From assembly GCF_007109225.1 (NCBI RefSeq), contig NZ_VJZK01000004.1, forward strand, positions 270,442-334,441: 64,000 bases of DNA, read 5' to 3'. The stretch is from Flavobacterium sp. GT3R68. Lineage in GTDB: Bacteria > Bacteroidota > Bacteroidia > Flavobacteriales > Flavobacteriaceae. Positions 17,369 through 25,628 of this stretch are shown here, piece after piece; position 1 is the stretch's first letter, and every line of letters begins with the position of its first letter. A program made the translations under genes and the position numbers. The notes under the pieces are model-generated. The model had not been told where the DNA came from, did no database searches, and saw nothing but the letters and a program-made list of their open reading frames with translations.

Positions 17369-18502
17369 CTAATATTGAACGTATTCGGTGATTTCAAGTC
17401 CGTAACCAATCATTCCGACACGTTTGGTCTGTTCGGTATTGGACACTAATTTAATTTTGGAAATATCAATATCGTGCAGGATTTGTGCACCGATTCCAAA
17501 ATCTTTATTGTCCATTATGATTTTTGGCGCTTTGAAAACTCCTTGTTGTTGCAACGATTTTAATTCTGAAATCCGGTTAAGTAAATTGGCCGATTGTGAC
17601 TCCTGATTGATGAATATAATGGCACCACGGCCTTCTTCATTGATCAGTGTAAACATATCGTCCAGTTTTTTGTCCGCATTATTGGTTAGCGTTCCCAAGA
17701 TATCGTTATTGACTAAAGTTGAATTGATGCGTGTTAATATCGGGTCACCCAAATTCCAAGTGCCTTTTGTTAAGGCAACATGTATTTGCTTATTTGTCGT
17801 TTGCTGATAGGCTCTTAAGCGGAACGTTCCAAAACGCGTTTCAATATCAAAATCTTCCTTTTTGACAATAAGACTATCGTGAAGCATCCGGTAAGCTACC
17901 AAGTCCTCGATCGATACTAATTTTAAATTAAATTTTTTGGCAACCTCCACTAATTCCGGTAACCGGGCCATGCTTCCGTCTTCGTTCATGATTTCTACAA
18001 TCACACCAGCTGATTTAAAACCTGCCAGACGTGCAAAATCAATAGCGGCTTCTGTATGTCCGGTTCTTCTTAAAACTCCGCCTTGTTTTGCTATTAATGG
18101 GAAAATATGACCGGGACGCGCCAAGTCGTGTGGTTTTGTATTTGGGTCAACTAAGGCTAAAACGGTTTTTGCCCTGTCTGATGCCGAAATTCCTGTAGTA
18201 ACACCATTACCTCTCAAATCCACTGAAACGGTAAAGGCTGTTTCCATGGGGTCGGTGTTGTTATTTACCATTACGCCAAGTCCTAATTCTTTGCAACGGC
18301 TTTCGGTCAATGGAGCGCAAATTAAACCTCTTCCGTGTGTAGCCATGAAATTAATCATTTCTGGGGTTACTTTTTCAGCGGCAGCTAGAAAATCACCTTC
18401 ATTCTCCCGGTCTTCATCATCAACAACAATAATTATTTTTCCTTGACGGATATCTTCAATAGCTTCTTCAATGGTGTTGAGCTTAAGGTTCTCGATTAAC
18501 AT
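17369..18502 (-). CDS. ribB: RibBA-type 3,4-dihydroxy-2-butanone-4-phosphate synthase with degenerate GTP cyclohydrolase II domain
   Basis: 377 residues. The N-terminal DHBP synthase domain (about 5-205) is intact: DDEDRENEGDF, THGRGLICAPLT, GHTEAAIDFARLAG. This makes the four-carbon precursor of riboflavin from ribulose 5-phosphate. The C-terminal half (about 210-377) aligns by position with GTP cyclohydrolase II, but the Zn-binding region that should read like GS-x-R-C-D-C-G reads NNDILGTLTNNADKKLD with no cysteine, and the R-x-E-G-R-G loop is reduced to NEEGRG. GTP cyclohydrolase activity is therefore unlikely, and a separate RibA would be needed elsewhere. It is the last gene of the tpx-dgkA-ftsK-lolA-lpt operon, 5 bp after the permease gene. 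Confidence 0.88.
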   Translation of the reverse strand: MLIENLKLNTIEEAIEDIRQGKIIIVVDDEDRENEGDFLAAAEKVTPEMINFMATHGRGLICAPLTESRCKELGLGVMVNNNTDPMETAFTVSVDLRGNGVTTGISASDRAKTVLALVDPNTKPHDLARPGHIFPLIAKQGGVLRRTGHTEAAIDFARLAGFKSAGVIVEIMNEDGSMARLPELVEVAKKFNLKLVSIEDLVAYRMLHDSLIVKKEDFDIETRFGTFRLRAYQQTTNKQIHVALTKGTWNLGDPILTRINSTLVNNDILGTLTNNADKKLDDMFTLINEEGRGAIIFINQESQSANLLNRISELKSLQQQGVFKAPKIIMDNKDFGIGAQILHDIDISKIKLVSNTEQTKRVGMIGYGLEITEYVQY

Positions 18503-18507
18503 GGTAT

Positions 18508-19935
18508 TTATGTTTGGGATGGAAATAATTTCTGAAAAAGTTTTTGAAATGGCTGCAGGATTATATCCATATTGATTAATCCAATATCATTGGTAGCCCT
18601 ATAGGTCAATAAAATGGCAAGTGGAGTAAGTATAAATGAGGACATCCAGGCTCCCATAAATGGAGAAATTCCGTCTTCTTGGGCCAATCTTTTTCCAAAA
18701 GTATTGATAAAATGAAAAGTGATAAATATTAAAACAGCAAAAACAATCGGTAATCCTAGACCTCCTTTTCGGATGATGGCACCCAACGGAGCCCCTATGA
18801 AAAACATAAGAATGCACCCATATGTAATTACAAATTTATCATATAATGCCAGCCAGTGATTATTGATATTTTTGCGCTTGAAATTCATCTCATCTTTAGA
18901 ACTTTCAATGGAGAAACCGGTACTACTGACGTTACTATTGGCAATCTGTAAAATATTTACTTTCTCGGCGGCGTTGTATAATGACAATAAATTTTCCGGA
19001 ATTTTGCCTGATTTGACTGTTGGAGTAAGAGTTATATTAGTAACACCTGTTCGTTGGTAAATATTTTCAGCAAAAGAAGTCAAATCCTTATTGTAATTTT
19101 TATGCAACGAATCAAGAGTATAGGTCAATTCGTTTACATTCAGCATCGTATTGGTATTCGAGATATTACCATCATCAGCCACTTTGTTTAAAATGGATAA
19201 ATCCATATTGATGATATCCTTTTTGAAGGAGGCTTTTGCAAAAGGAATATTTTTTCGTTCTTCGTATTTCTTCGGAATAATATCTTCGTAATAGTAGCCA
19301 TCGAATAAAACAAGCTTTAAAATATTTGAATCTTCGCTGCTGACCAATTCGCCTTTTTGGGCACGGATAACGGTATTAACCCCAATACCCTGATCCGATT
19401 TTTTGTGGATAGTAATTCCGCTAAGTATATTTCCGTTTTCTCCGGATTTCTTGTCGACTTTAATACTGTAATTGCCAATTTCGCTAAACTGTCCTTCGGC
19501 AATAGCCATTGCAGGTTTTCTTTGTGCTATGTTTTTCCGGAAATTGATGAATTTATATTCGGCATACGGAATCACATTATTGGCAAAAATAAAGGCCAGG
19601 GCACTTAGCAATAAAATGAATATCGTCAGGCTCTTCATCGCTCGCTGCAAGGATATTCCGGAAGATTTCATCGCGGCAAATTCATAATTTTCAGCCAGGT
19701 TGCCAAAAGTCATAATCGACGCAAGTAACACAGATAGTGGCAGTACCAATGGAATAATCCTTGGCATCGAAAAAAGAAGGAATTTGATGATCAGGACAAA
19801 ATCCAAATCTTTACCTGCCAATTCGGAGATAAACAGCCAGACGGTTTGCAGTATGAATATAAAAAACAAGATTACAAATACCGTAGTAAATGTAATCATG
19901 AATGTTTTTAGAAGGTATTTGTCAAGAATCTTCAC
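18508..19935 (-). CDS. LptF/LptG-family LPS export permease
   Basis: 475 residues. Three N-terminal TM helices (about 12-35, 55-80, 98-118) lead to a periplasmic beta-jellyroll region (about 125-360) and three C-terminal TM helices. The early motif MKILDKYLLKTF and the MKSSGISLQRAMK coupling segment are typical of YjgP/YjgQ. It works with LptB to extract lipopolysaccharide from the inner membrane. The neighbouring lolA (6 bp upstream) also serves envelope transport. Whether it is LptF or LptG cannot be decided here. Confidence 0.88.
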   Translation of the reverse strand: MKILDKYLLKTFMITFTTVFVILFFIFILQTVWLFISELAGKDLDFVLIIKFLLFSMPRIIPLVLPLSVLLASIMTFGNLAENYEFAAMKSSGISLQRAMKSLTIFILLLSALAFIFANNVIPYAEYKFINFRKNIAQRKPAMAIAEGQFSEIGNYSIKVDKKSGENGNILSGITIHKKSDQGIGVNTVIRAQKGELVSSEDSNILKLVLFDGYYYEDIIPKKYEERKNIPFAKASFKKDIINMDLSILNKVADDGNISNTNTMLNVNELTYTLDSLHKNYNKDLTSFAENIYQRTGVTNITLTPTVKSGKIPENLLSLYNAAEKVNILQIANSNVSSTGFSIESSKDEMNFKRKNINNHWLALYDKFVITYGCILMFFIGAPLGAIIRKGGLGLPIVFAVLIFITFHFINTFGKRLAQEDGISPFMGAWMSSFILTPLAILLTYRATNDIGLINMDIILQPFQKLFQKLFPSQT

Positions 19936-19941
19936 TTCAAA

Positions 19942-20586
19942 TTAATCTAATTTATTGATGTAGTAATTTGGGTACTTACTCTCAGCAAATATAAATTGAT
20001 TTTTTGACAATGGCTGATTGGTTTTAAAAGAATTAACAGTCAAAGTTGTTTTTGTTCCGTTCTTTCCAATTTCAATTAAATTGTAGATATTTTTAGTCTG
20101 AATATCAATACCTAAAAGGATTTCTTTTCGTTGATCTCTTGAACTTATCGGAATCAATTTAATATACTGAATTTTTCTTCCTTTTACATTCTGAAGTATA
20201 TCCCAAGTGTATTTATACCCATTGTTAAAGAAAGTCAGCATCTTTGACGGTGTAATCGCGCTGTCATCTTTCTCATTCACTTTGGTAATCGAAACTTCTT
20301 CATCTTCAGGATTGATTGTATAGGTTTTCTTTCCGTCGTATATTTTGGTAACACCCATCAGATTCAACACATACATATTGTTCTTCATCGTAACATTTCC
20401 TTTACTCTCCTGATTGATATTTTCTTTGGAATTATTCAGTGAATATTTAAAATCAATGACAATATTCTCGTAACTCTTAATTTTAGAAGTCACGTCATCC
20501 AAAAGCTCTTTGGCTTTTTTATCTTGTGCCTGAACACTAAAGCCGAAAAGTAACAGTAAAGTAATTTGAAGAAATTTTTTGGTCAT
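19942..20586 (-). CDS. lolA: LolA-like outer-membrane lipoprotein carrier
   Basis: 214 residues from the ATG at 20586, chosen because it starts a signal peptide (FLQITLLLLFGFSVQAQ). The open frame extends 15 codons upstream into unlikely sequence. The mature part has the half-barrel LolA pattern: AKELLDDVTSKIKSYENIVIDFKYSL, then VTMKNNMYVLNLMGVTKIYDG and late LTVNSFKTNQPLSKNQFIF. It carries lipoproteins across the periplasm. It sits between ftsK and the LPS permease, as in many Flavobacteriia. Confidence 0.85.
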   Translation of the reverse strand: MTKKFLQITLLLLFGFSVQAQDKKAKELLDDVTSKIKSYENIVIDFKYSLNNSKENINQESKGNVTMKNNMYVLNLMGVTKIYDGKKTYTINPEDEEVSITKVNEKDDSAITPSKMLTFFNNGYKYTWDILQNVKGRKIQYIKLIPISSRDQRKEILLGIDIQTKNIYNLIEIGKNGTKTTLTVNSFKTNQPLSKNQFIFAESKYPNYYINKLD

Positions 20587-20637
20587 GCTTCCGTTATTTT
20601 TGTTCTCGTATTTGTGTGTAGTTGATTTCATTTTAAT

Positions 20638-23100
20638 TTAGTTTTGTTCATTGTTGAAAAATTGGTCCAAAGCTACTAAATCTGGAATGTTGACACTTCG
20701 GGCTTTACTGCCTTCGAAAGGTCCTACAATTCCGGCGGCTTCCAATTGATCAATCAATCTTCCGGCGCGGTTGTAACCCAGTTTCAGTTTTCTTTGCAAA
20801 AGTGATGCCGAACCTTGTTGTGCCGTTATTATTATTTCAGCGGCTTCACGGAACAACGAATCCCTGTCTGATATATCCATATCAAGAGTAATGCCACTTT
20901 CTTCCCCAACAAACTCAGGAAGCAGATATGCATCCGGATATGCTTTTTGTGAACCAATGAATTCGGTAATTTTTTCCACCTCCGGAGTGTCTATGAATGC
21001 ACACTGAACACGCACCACATCGTTCCCGTTTGTATAAAGCATATCCCCACGACCAATCAACTGATCCGCTCCTTGGGTATCCAGAATAGTTCTGGAGTCA
21101 ATTTTAGAGGTTACCCTAAAAGCTATCCTTGCCGGGAAATTCGCTTTAATCAACCCGGTAATTACGTTTACCGATGGTCTTTGCGTGGCAATAATCAAAT
21201 GGATTCCGATAGCTCGGGCCAATTGTGCCAATCTCGCAATCGGGGTTTCCACTTCTTTTCCGGCAGTCATAATCAAATCGGCAAACTCATCAACTACCAA
21301 TACAATGTACGGCAGGAAGCGATGCCCATTTTCAGGATTCAGTTTTCGGGATTTGAATTTATCGTTGTATTCCTTAATGTTCCGGACCATCGCATCCTTT
21401 AATAAGGAATAGCGGTTGTCCATTTCGACACAAAGCGAATTCAACGTATTGACTACTTTGGTATTATCAGTAATAATCGCATCTCCCGCATCCGGTAATT
21501 TTGCTAAATAATGTCTTTCTATTTTATTGAAAAGCGTTAATTCCACTTTTTTAGGATCCACCAAAACAAATTTAACTTCCGCGGGATGTTTTTTATAAAG
21601 TAGTGAAGTCAACACCGCATTCAAACCCACCGATTTACCCTGACCGGTTGCACCAGCCATTAAAAGGTGTGGCATTTTAGCCAAATCCACTACAAAGGTT
21701 TCATTTGAAATGGTTTTTCCCAAAGCAATTGGCAGTTCCATTTCGGCTTCCTGAAACTTAGCGGAACCAATCACACTTTTCATCGAAACCATCGTTGGAT
21801 TTTTGTTCGGAACTTCAATACCAATGGTTCCTTTTCCTGGAATTGGCGCAATAATACGAATTCCTAATGCCGAAAGCGACAACGCAATATCGTCCTCAAG
21901 ACTTTTAATTTTTGAAATACGGATTCCAGCTTCAGGAACAATTTCGTATAAAGTTACCGATGGTCCGACCGTCGCTTTAATTTGCGCAATCTCGATTTTG
22001 TAGTTACGCAAGGTTTCTACAATCCGGTTTTTATTTTCCTCGAGTTCTTCCTGATTGATAGTAATCCCTCCTGAAGAATATTCTTTTAATAGATCCAGGG
22101 TTGGGAATTTGTAATTGGATAAATCCAAAGTAGGGTCAAACAATCCAAAATCGGCCACCAAACGGGAAGCCTGATTTTCTTCGACGACATCCTCTTCATG
22201 TGCTTTTTCAATCACAAATGATTCGTCGTTAGTTGTGATTATTTCCGGTTCAGCTACCATAGTTAATGGTATTGGAGTAGGTGCGACCTTCAATGTTGGT
22301 GACATGTTTATTTCGGAAGAATTATTAATGGTAGGTTTTAATTCCTCTCGATTAATTTCAAATTGGGAAACGGGTTTTAATACCGGTTCTGCATATAATT
22401 CTTCCTCTTCTTGTTCTTCTTCACGAACGGCAAATTCCTCCAAATTATAAATGCTTTGGGATTCGGTCACAACCGGAGTCAAATCGGCGTCAATTTCTTT
22501 TTTAGTGCTTTCGAAAAAAGATTTTATAGCGTCCGGAGATATTTTGATTTTAAAAATCAGGTAAATCAACAAACCGAAAACCAACACTAATAGCGTTCCG
22601 GATTTACCGATGTAATCCTGTAAAAGAATGTTCAACTCATATCCGATGGTACCGCCTAATTCAGGTAAAGTAGTTGCGAAAAACCCCAACAGAACTGACA
22701 ATATCACCATTACAAATAAGTCCCAGAACCAGATGCTTTTCAGTTTTTTTACAGATATGTCCAAAACTAAATACGCTCCGGTCAGAAAAAATAATTTGAC
22801 AAATAAAAATGAAGCAGCACCAAATCCTTTGTAAATAAAAAGGTCGGCCAGGAAAGCACCAAACTTACCTAACCAGTTATTTACGGTTTCGGAACGGTCG
22901 GTCAGTTCGTTAACTGCACTTTGATCTTCCTGTCCGTGGATGAAGAATGAAATAAAAGCCAGTAGCAAAGCGATTGAAAATAAAACGAATACGCTTCCAA
23001 TCAGGATTTTATGCTGGCGGGTTATTTTCCAAGGTTTTTTACCTTCAGAATTACTTTCAGTTTTTTTATCGGAAGATGAATCTTTTACCTTTTTTGCCAT
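20638..23100 (-). CDS. ftsK: FtsK/SpoIIIE DNA translocase
   Basis: 820 residues. Four or so N-terminal TM helices (about 28-50, 85-110, 125-150, 165-185) are followed by an acidic linker and the FtsK beta domain (about 345-440). The motor domain has Walker A in GATGQGKSVGLNA (about residue 480) and Walker B in YIVLVVDEFADL. The C-terminal gamma winged helix (about 755-815) holds LLQRKLKLGYNRAGRLIDQLE. It segregates chromosome ends at the division septum and helps dimer resolution. Length and order are normal. It is the third gene of the tpx-dgkA-ftsK operon. Confidence 0.95.
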   Translation of the reverse strand: MAKKVKDSSSDKKTESNSEGKKPWKITRQHKILIGSVFVLFSIALLLAFISFFIHGQEDQSAVNELTDRSETVNNWLGKFGAFLADLFIYKGFGAASFLFVKLFFLTGAYLVLDISVKKLKSIWFWDLFVMVILSVLLGFFATTLPELGGTIGYELNILLQDYIGKSGTLLVLVFGLLIYLIFKIKISPDAIKSFFESTKKEIDADLTPVVTESQSIYNLEEFAVREEEQEEEELYAEPVLKPVSQFEINREELKPTINNSSEINMSPTLKVAPTPIPLTMVAEPEIITTNDESFVIEKAHEEDVVEENQASRLVADFGLFDPTLDLSNYKFPTLDLLKEYSSGGITINQEELEENKNRIVETLRNYKIEIAQIKATVGPSVTLYEIVPEAGIRISKIKSLEDDIALSLSALGIRIIAPIPGKGTIGIEVPNKNPTMVSMKSVIGSAKFQEAEMELPIALGKTISNETFVVDLAKMPHLLMAGATGQGKSVGLNAVLTSLLYKKHPAEVKFVLVDPKKVELTLFNKIERHYLAKLPDAGDAIITDNTKVVNTLNSLCVEMDNRYSLLKDAMVRNIKEYNDKFKSRKLNPENGHRFLPYIVLVVDEFADLIMTAGKEVETPIARLAQLARAIGIHLIIATQRPSVNVITGLIKANFPARIAFRVTSKIDSRTILDTQGADQLIGRGDMLYTNGNDVVRVQCAFIDTPEVEKITEFIGSQKAYPDAYLLPEFVGEESGITLDMDISDRDSLFREAAEIIITAQQGSASLLQRKLKLGYNRAGRLIDQLEAAGIVGPFEGSKARSVNIPDLVALDQFFNNEQN

Positions 23101-23154
23101 TCGTTGTTGTGATAATTGCTATAAAAATATATAATTAAAATTGAATTTTTACCA

Positions 23155-23529
23155 TTATAAAAATTTGGGCACATAAATCATTAACCCAATGGCTATTGCT
23201 GCCATTGCGGCGAAAAAAACTCCACCGGCGGCAATATCTTTAATAAAACCGATTTTTTCATGATAGTCGGGATGGATGAAGTCGGCTATCTTTTCGACGG
23301 CAGTGTTCAGGCTTTCCACAGCAAGTACCAACCCAATTGCTAAGGTCTGAAACATCCATTCGGAGGCCGTAATTTCAAAGTAAAAACCAGCAAAAATCAG
23401 TAAAATAGCCAGTGAGAACTGAACCATTACGCTATGTTCCGTAGTTATCAGCTTCAATGCACCCTTAAGGGCAAAGTTCATGCTTTTTAACCTGCCGGTA
23501 AAAAAAGTATTGTCTTTTTGAAATTCCAT
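23155..23529 (-). CDS. dgkA: diacylglycerol kinase (undecaprenol kinase type)
   Basis: 124 residues, three TM helices. The DgkA signature VESLNTAVEKIADF (about 80-93) carries the catalytic Glu and metal-binding residues, and KDIAAGGVFFAAM follows. It phosphorylates diacylglycerol or undecaprenol at the inner membrane. Its start lies 9 bp after the tpx stop, so the two are cotranscribed. Confidence 0.88.
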   Translation of the reverse strand: MEFQKDNTFFTGRLKSMNFALKGALKLITTEHSVMVQFSLAILLIFAGFYFEITASEWMFQTLAIGLVLAVESLNTAVEKIADFIHPDYHEKIGFIKDIAAGGVFFAAMAAIAIGLMIYVPKFL

Positions 23530-23538
23530 TATCTGATA

Positions 23539-24036
23539 TTAAAGGGCAGCTAAAGCAGAATCGTAATTAGGCTCATCCACAATTTCGCTCACTTGTTCAG
23601 TATGTGTAATTGTTCCGTTTTCATCGATTACAATAATAACTCTTGAATGTAAACCGGCAAGTACGCCATCAGTAATTTCCAATCCGTAGTTCTTACCGAA
23701 ATCCCCAGTGTTGAAATCAGAAAGATTAACGACATTTTCAAGTCCTTCAGCACCACAAAAACGTTTCTGTGCAAAAGGTAAATCTCTTGATATGCACAAT
23801 ACTTTGGTATTATCCAATGTGCTGGCCTGTTCGTTGAATTTTCTAACAGAAGTCGCACACGTTCCGGTATCGATACTTGGAAATATATTCAGGACCAATT
23901 TACTTCCCGCAAAATCAGATAAGCTTACAGTCGATAAATCGGTTTTCAACAATTTGAAATCGGTTGCTTTAGAACCGGGTTTTGGTAATTCACCATTAGT
24001 GTTTATAGGATTTCCTGCAAGGGTTATAGATGCCAT
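23539..24036 (-). CDS. tpx: thiol peroxidase (atypical 2-Cys peroxiredoxin)
   Basis: 165 residues from the ATG at 24036. A longer open frame to 24135 is rejected because a strong terminator occupies 24102-24132. The peroxidatic cysteine is C60 in SIDTGTCATSVRKF and the resolving cysteine is C94 in KRFCGAEG, the Tpx spacing. It detoxifies lipid and alkyl hydroperoxides using thioredoxin. It is the first gene of the operon running to ribB; the peroxiredoxin-thioredoxin operon lies directly upstream. Confidence 0.93.
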   Translation of the reverse strand: MASITLAGNPINTNGELPKPGSKATDFKLLKTDLSTVSLSDFAGSKLVLNIFPSIDTGTCATSVRKFNEQASTLDNTKVLCISRDLPFAQKRFCGAEGLENVVNLSDFNTGDFGKNYGLEITDGVLAGLHSRVIIVIDENGTITHTEQVSEIVDEPNYDSALAAL

Positions 24037-24101
24037 TTTTTTAGATTTTTTTTGAGCTTCAAAAGTATGAAAAATATGTTTGTGAAAATTACTTAAAAAA
24101 G

Positions 24102-24132
24102 AAAAACTCTTCTGACGGATCAGAAGAGTTTT
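24102..24132 (-). terminator. rho-independent terminator of the prx-trx operon
   Basis: A 13-bp perfect stem, AAAACTCTTCTGA / TCAGAAGAGTTTT with a 4-nt loop, then a T-rich run on the minus strand. It separates the peroxiredoxin operon from tpx. Confidence 0.85.
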
Positions 24133-24154
24133 CAAGTGAATTTTATTTATAAGT

Positions 24155-24412
24155 TTACTTATCTATGGAACCTAAAACGCGTTGCATGAAACCATTCAGC
24201 GCTTCTTTTTTATCCATTCCGCCTTTGACCATTTTATTGACCTCAAGCGCACCATACATATTGGAAATCAATTCGCCGATTACATCTAGTTCTTCATCTT
24301 TTAATGAAGGGATTTCGGTTAATGCTTCCAGTACTTCAATGGTTTCAATCAGGTAATCCTGATCGTTATCTTCAATAAATTGGGTCAGATGTTTAATTAC
24401 GGGTAATTTCAT
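24155..24412 (-). CDS. small conserved helical protein (DUF6952-like)
   Basis: 85 residues, acidic and helical (KHLTQFIEDND, EVLEALTEIPSLKDEELDVIGELISNMYGALEV in sequence), with no signal peptide or cysteine. I recognise it as the conserved small protein that follows thioredoxin and peroxiredoxin genes in Flavobacteriia. Its function is unknown. It lies 2 bp after the thioredoxin-like gene, so it is part of the same transcript and may assist those enzymes. Confidence 0.65.
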   Translation of the reverse strand: MKLPVIKHLTQFIEDNDQDYLIETIEVLEALTEIPSLKDEELDVIGELISNMYGALEVNKMVKGGMDKKEALNGFMQRVLGSIDK

Positions 24413-24414
24413 CT

Positions 24415-24723
24415 TTATAGAATTTCGTTTACCAATTCGGCTAAAACTTCAGCTTTGTTGGTTTGGGTTTCGTTGACCAATTTACCGTTGATAAAAGTCG
24501 CAAAAGTAGGCAGGTTGCTTACGTTGGCTAACTTTCTGGATTCCGGAGCATTTTCAGCATCGACCAAAACAAAAGCAATCCCTTCATTTTCGGAAGCTAA
24601 TTTCTTGAATTTAGGTTTCATAATGCGGCAGTTTCCACACCAGGAAGCAGAAAATTGAACGACTACTTTTTCGTTTTTGGTAACCAAATCCTGTAAGGTG
24701 TCTTCGTTTAATTCAATTAACAT
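24415..24723 (-). CDS. thioredoxin-family protein
   Basis: 102 residues with a thioredoxin fold: FSASWCGNCRIMKPKF with C29 and C32 (WCGNC rather than WCGPC) and the cis-Pro in VSNLPTFATF. It has no signal peptide, so it is cytosolic. Placed 6 bp downstream of the 2-Cys peroxiredoxin, it is the likely reductant for that enzyme. Confidence 0.9.
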   Translation of the reverse strand: MLIELNEDTLQDLVTKNEKVVVQFSASWCGNCRIMKPKFKKLASENEGIAFVLVDAENAPESRKLANVSNLPTFATFINGKLVNETQTNKAEVLAELVNEIL

Positions 24724-24729
24724 AGCGAA

Positions 24730-25365
24730 TTAGTTGTTTAAGTAAGTCGCAACACCTTCTCTTGTTGCATGCATCGCTTCTTTACCTTCTTCCCAATTCG
24801 CAGGGCAAACTTCACCTTTAGTCTGAACGTGCGTGTATGCATCAATCAGACGTAAGTATTCGTTTACGTTTCTTCCTAATGGCATATCGTTTACACTTTC
24901 GTGAAAAATTTTACCGGTTTCGTCAACCAAATAGGTAGCTCTATAAGTTACGTTTGAACCTTCAATAATAATCGAATCAGTTTCGTCACTGTAACCGGTT
25001 GAATCAATATCAAGGATTCCAAGAATATTAGATAAATTACGGTTAGTGTCTGCCAAAATAGGGTAGGTCACTCCTTCAATTCCACCATTATTTTTTGGTG
25101 TGTTCAACCACGCAAAGTGAACTTCGTTGGTATCGCATGAAGCGCCAATTACGATAGTATTTCTTTTTGTGAATTCAGGCAACGCAGACTGAAATGCATG
25201 CAATTCCGTTGGGCATACGAATGTGAAATCTTTTGGATACCAGAATAACAAAACTTTTTGGTTGTTTTTGGTAGCTTCTTCGAAAATGTTGATTTTCATG
25301 TTGTCCCCCATTTCAGAAATGGCGTCAACTGCAATGCTTGGAAATTTTTTACCTACTAATGACAT
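24730..25365 (-). CDS. 2-Cys peroxiredoxin (AhpC/Prx1 type)
   Basis: 211 residues. The peroxidatic C51 is in KDFTFVCPTE and the resolving C187 in GEVCPANW, which is the typical 2-Cys layout. It also has HFAWLNTP and the dimer region. It reduces hydrogen and alkyl peroxides in the cytosol. It is first in an operon with a thioredoxin and a small helical protein. A candidate -7 box is at 25405. Confidence 0.92.
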   Translation of the reverse strand: MSLVGKKFPSIAVDAISEMGDNMKINIFEEATKNNQKVLLFWYPKDFTFVCPTELHAFQSALPEFTKRNTIVIGASCDTNEVHFAWLNTPKNNGGIEGVTYPILADTNRNLSNILGILDIDSTGYSDETDSIIIEGSNVTYRATYLVDETGKIFHESVNDMPLGRNVNEYLRLIDAYTHVQTKGEVCPANWEEGKEAMHATREGVATYLNN

Positions 25366-25404
25366 AATTATATTTTTTAATGTTAATGTTTAAATTTTAT
25401 GATG

Positions 25405-25412
25405 CAAAAATA
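25405..25412 (-). promoter_or_regulatory. candidate -7 box for the peroxiredoxin operon
   Basis: On the minus strand TATTTTTG matches TAnnTTTG, 40 bp before the ATG at 25365. No clear -33 element at the expected distance. Confidence 0.3.
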
Positions 25413-25537
25413 GGGAATACGCTCAGTACTATAGTATCGATTTCAATTATATATTTTTATGAAGTGATAGTTTTTGACGATTGAAACGAGCCATTTAAAT
25501 TTTATTGGACAAACCTCTATTTCTAGAATTGGTTTTA

Positions 25538-25545
25538 TATATTTG
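25538..25545 (+). promoter_or_regulatory. candidate -7 box for the permease gene
   Basis: TATATTTG fits TAnnTTTG, 83 bp before the ATG at 25629. The -33 element is not convincing. Confidence 0.25.
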
Positions 25546-25628
25546 TTTTTGCTAAAAAAAACGCAGTATCGATACTAATTTGACCGATACTTTGCCATAA
25601 AACCAACACTTTAGAAGAAAAATTATTT

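Noticed and set aside
23539..24135. Longer tpx reading frame with 33 extra N-terminal residues
   Set aside because: The extension crosses the 13-bp terminator stem at 24102-24132, and the family start matches M-A-S-I-T at 24036.
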